Positions 62,458-64,000 of a stretch of DNA of 64,000 bases are shown here, piece after piece; the first letter of the stretch is position 1, and each line of letters begins with the position of its first letter. Location of the stretch: contig NZ_JASBQY010000014.1 in NCBI RefSeq assembly GCF_029960645.1, positions 1 through 64,000 on the forward strand, in the 5' to 3' direction. A program made the position numbers and the translations under genes. The DNA comes from Arthrobacter sp. AL12 (lineage in GTDB: Bacteria; Actinomycetota; Actinomycetes; Actinomycetales; Micrococcaceae). Under the pieces are notes generated by a model. The model saw only the letters and a list, made by a program, of their open reading frames with translations, was not told the origin of the DNA and made no database searches.

Positions 62458-62526
62458 CCCATTCCGGGCCGATTTGGTCCGCTGGGTGGCCCCCAGCCCC
62501 GCCGGCCAGGCCGGCCGGAAAATCTG

Positions 62527-62590
62527 TTGACACCTACCGGCACGGATAGCATACTTGAGTCACTGAACTAATATATCAACAGGATATTAG
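62527..62590 (+). promoter_or_regulatory. glyA promoter with downstream operator
   Basis: A -35 TTGACA (62527-62532), a 17-base spacer and a -10 CATACT (62550-62555) are followed by CTAATATATCAA (62568-62579) and GGATATTAG (62582-62590). The operator motif overlaps the expected transcription start, a position suited to repression. Confidence 0.7.
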
Positions 62591-62604
62591 AGAGACTAGG
62601 AGAC

Positions 62605-63906
62605 ATGATGGTCGATGTTCTGACCCGCTCGCTCGCAGAGACCGATCCCCAGGTCCACGCCGCTGTGCACCAGGAATTGCTGCGCCAGCAGGGGACACTG
62701 GAGATGATCGCCTCCGAAAACTTTGCGCCGACTGCCGTCATGGAAGCCCAGGGATCTGTGCTGACCAACAAGTATGCCGAAGGCTACCCCGGCAAGCGCT
62801 ACTATGGCGGCTGCGAGCACGTCGACGTGGTCGAGCAGCTGGCCATCGACCGCCTCAAGTCACTCTTCGGCGCCGAATTCGCTAATGTCCAGCCCCACTC
62901 CGGCGCCCAGGCCAATGCAGCGGCGATGTTCGCCCTGATCCAGCCCGGCGACACCATCCTGGGCCTCAACCTCGCACACGGTGGCCACTTGACCCACGGG
63001 ATGCGAATCAATTTCTCCGGCAAGCTCTACAAAGTGGTCCCGTACGGAGTCGCCGAAGACACCATGCTGATTGACATGGCTGAAGTCGAGCGCCTGGCGG
63101 TCGAGAACAAGCCGAAGCTGATCGTCGCCGGCTGGTCCGCTTACTCCCGGCAGCTGGACTTCGCCGAGTTCCGCCGGATCGCGGACCTGGTGGGTGCCTA
63201 CCTGATGGTGGACATGGCGCATTTCGCAGGCCTGGTGGCCGCGGGGCTTCACCCCAACCCCGTGCCTCACGCCCACATCGTCACGAGCACCACCCACAAG
63301 ACCCTGGGCGGCCCGCGCGGTGGTGTGATCCTGACCAACGACGCCGGCATCGCCAAGAAGGTCAACTCCGCGGTGTTCCCCGGACAGCAGGGTGGCCCGC
63401 TGGAGCACGTCATTGCCGCGAAGGCTGTTGCGTTCAAGCTCGCTGCTGAGCCGTCGTTCCGCGACCGCCAGGAACGCACCCTGGAAGGCGCCCGCATCAT
63501 CGCAGAACGCATGCTGTCCGCCGACGTTGCAGAGTCCGGCGTCACCGTAGTCAGCGGTGGCACTGACGTGCACCTGGTCCTGGTGGATCTGCGCAATTCG
63601 GAACTGGACGGCCAGCAGGGCGAAGACCGCCTGCACCGGATCGGCATCACGGTCAACCGCAACGCCGTGCCCTTCGACCCGCGTCCGCCGATGGTCTCGT
63701 CCGGTCTTCGTATCGGCACGCCGGCACTGGCCACGCGTGGCTTCGGGAAGGCAGAATTCACCGAGGTCGCGGACATTATCGCCGCAGCACTCAAGCGCGA
63801 GTTCAGCGACGAGACCGTGGCGGAACTCCGGCAGCGGGTTGAAATCCTGGCCGGAAAGTTTCCCCTCTACCCCAACCTCTCCTCTGACGTGACCGAGGTG
63901 GCATGA
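62605..63906 (+). CDS. glyA: Serine hydroxymethyltransferase
   Basis: A 433-residue PLP enzyme interconverting glycine plus methylene-THF with serine plus THF. It converts the glycine and C1 units released from betaine into serine. Blocks are complete: [48 protein letters not shown], and [14 protein letters not shown], which contains the PLP lysine. The ATG at 62605 follows CTAGGAGA. A second glyA for housekeeping is likely elsewhere. This copy is overlapped by the sarcosine oxidase gene and controlled by the TATATC operator. Confidence 0.95.
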   Translation: MMVDVLTRSLAETDPQVHAAVHQELLRQQGTLEMIASENFAPTAVMEAQGSVLTNKYAEGYPGKRYYGGCEHVDVVEQLAIDRLKSLFGAEFANVQPHSGAQANAAAMFALIQPGDTILGLNLAHGGHLTHGMRINFSGKLYKVVPYGVAEDTMLIDMAEVERLAVENKPKLIVAGWSAYSRQLDFAEFRRIADLVGAYLMVDMAHFAGLVAAGLHPNPVPHAHIVTSTTHKTLGGPRGGVILTNDAGIAKKVNSAVFPGQQGGPLEHVIAAKAVAFKLAAEPSFRDRQERTLEGARIIAERMLSADVAESGVTVVSGGTDVHLVLVDLRNSELDGQQGEDRLHRIGITVNRNAVPFDPRPPMVSSGLRIGTPALATRGFGKAEFTEVADIIAAALKREFSDETVAELRQRVEILAGKFPLYPNLSSDVTEVA

Positions 63907-64000
63907 TGGCCGATCTGCTTCCGGAGCACCCGGAATTCCTCTGGCGCAACCCGGACCCCAAGAAGAGCTATGACGCCGTGATTGTGGGCGGCGGCGGGCA
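63906..64000 (+). CDS. soxB: Sarcosine oxidase beta subunit, N-terminal part (cut by window end)
   Basis: Only the first 31 codons are in the window. The sequence ([20 protein letters not shown], then AVIVGGGG) is the characteristic start of heterotetrameric sarcosine oxidase beta subunit, ending in the FAD dinucleotide-binding glycines. A second ATG three bases upstream (63903) would overlap the glyA stop as ATGA. Either way the genes are translationally linked. The enzyme oxidises sarcosine to glycine and methylene-THF, the step after dimethylglycine oxidase. The soxDAG genes should follow outside the window. Confidence 0.85.
   Translation, partial: MADLLPEHPEFLWRNPDPKKSYDAVIVGGGG

Noticed and set aside
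62458..62604. Possible glycine riboswitch before glyA
   Set aside because: The leader from the predicted start is only about 45 bases and has no paired glycine aptamer pattern; the operator motif explains control better.

Overview
The window looks like a chromosomal segment of a soil actinobacterium of the Arthrobacter/Pseudarthrobacter group (Micrococcaceae). The clues are high GC, GTG and TTG starts, lipoproteins of actinobacterial type, and above all a betaine/dimethylglycine/sarcosine catabolic cluster whose 830-residue dimethylglycine oxidase closely resembles the characterised Arthrobacter globiformis enzyme. No transposase, tRNA, rRNA or CRISPR array was recognised.

Region 1 (1-4400) is a decaying zone. 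It has a headless DUF4352 gene, an intact PASTA lipoprotein, a YbjQ-domain protein, and broken remnants of a serine hydrolase and a glycerophosphodiester phosphodiesterase. Region 2 (4413-10595, minus strand) is an alpha-glucoside uptake and hydrolysis operon: LacI regulator, binding protein, two permeases and a GH13 glucosidase. Its LacI gene carries an in-frame TAG inside the DNA-binding domain.

Region 3 (about 10.6-41.6 kb) is a defence-type genomic island and the most novel part. From the left on the plus strand come: an AT-richer pair made of a double-GHKL ATPase/histidine kinase-like protein and a large receiver-like partner; a UvrD helicase with a RelE/ParE-like N-terminus; and a DUF3883 protein. 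Converging on them on the minus strand is a DISARM-like set: C5 DNA methyltransferase, a 1.5-kb-codon GHKL-ATPase/SF2-helicase fusion, a second UvrD-like helicase, DrmA and DrmB. A 2153-residue HEPN-transglutaminase-DUF4011-helicase-nuclease protein and an unknown 422-residue protein close the island. A lipase/alcohol-dehydrogenase chimeric scar at 41.5 kb suggests a deletion at the right edge.

Region 4 (42.0-47.3 kb) holds accessory genes: a membrane HNH protein, a NERD-like protein, a flavin monooxygenase with a partial broken copy next door, a secreted CHRD-like protein and a TfoX-domain protein.

Region 5 (47.5-64.0 kb) is a coherent glycine betaine to glycine pathway. GbcAB demethylate betaine, with a divergent LysR-type regulator and a BCCT transporter. 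Dimethylglycine oxidase, PurU, a FolD-like dehydrogenase lacking the catalytic lysine, a separate Fch-type cyclohydrolase, MetF, FolE, GlyA and the start of sarcosine oxidase beta subunit process the one-carbon units. Two paralogous GntR/FCD regulators and a recurring palindrome around CTGATATATCAG at four promoters suggest one regulon. Only the last 52 codons of a formate dehydrogenase survive between metF and folE.
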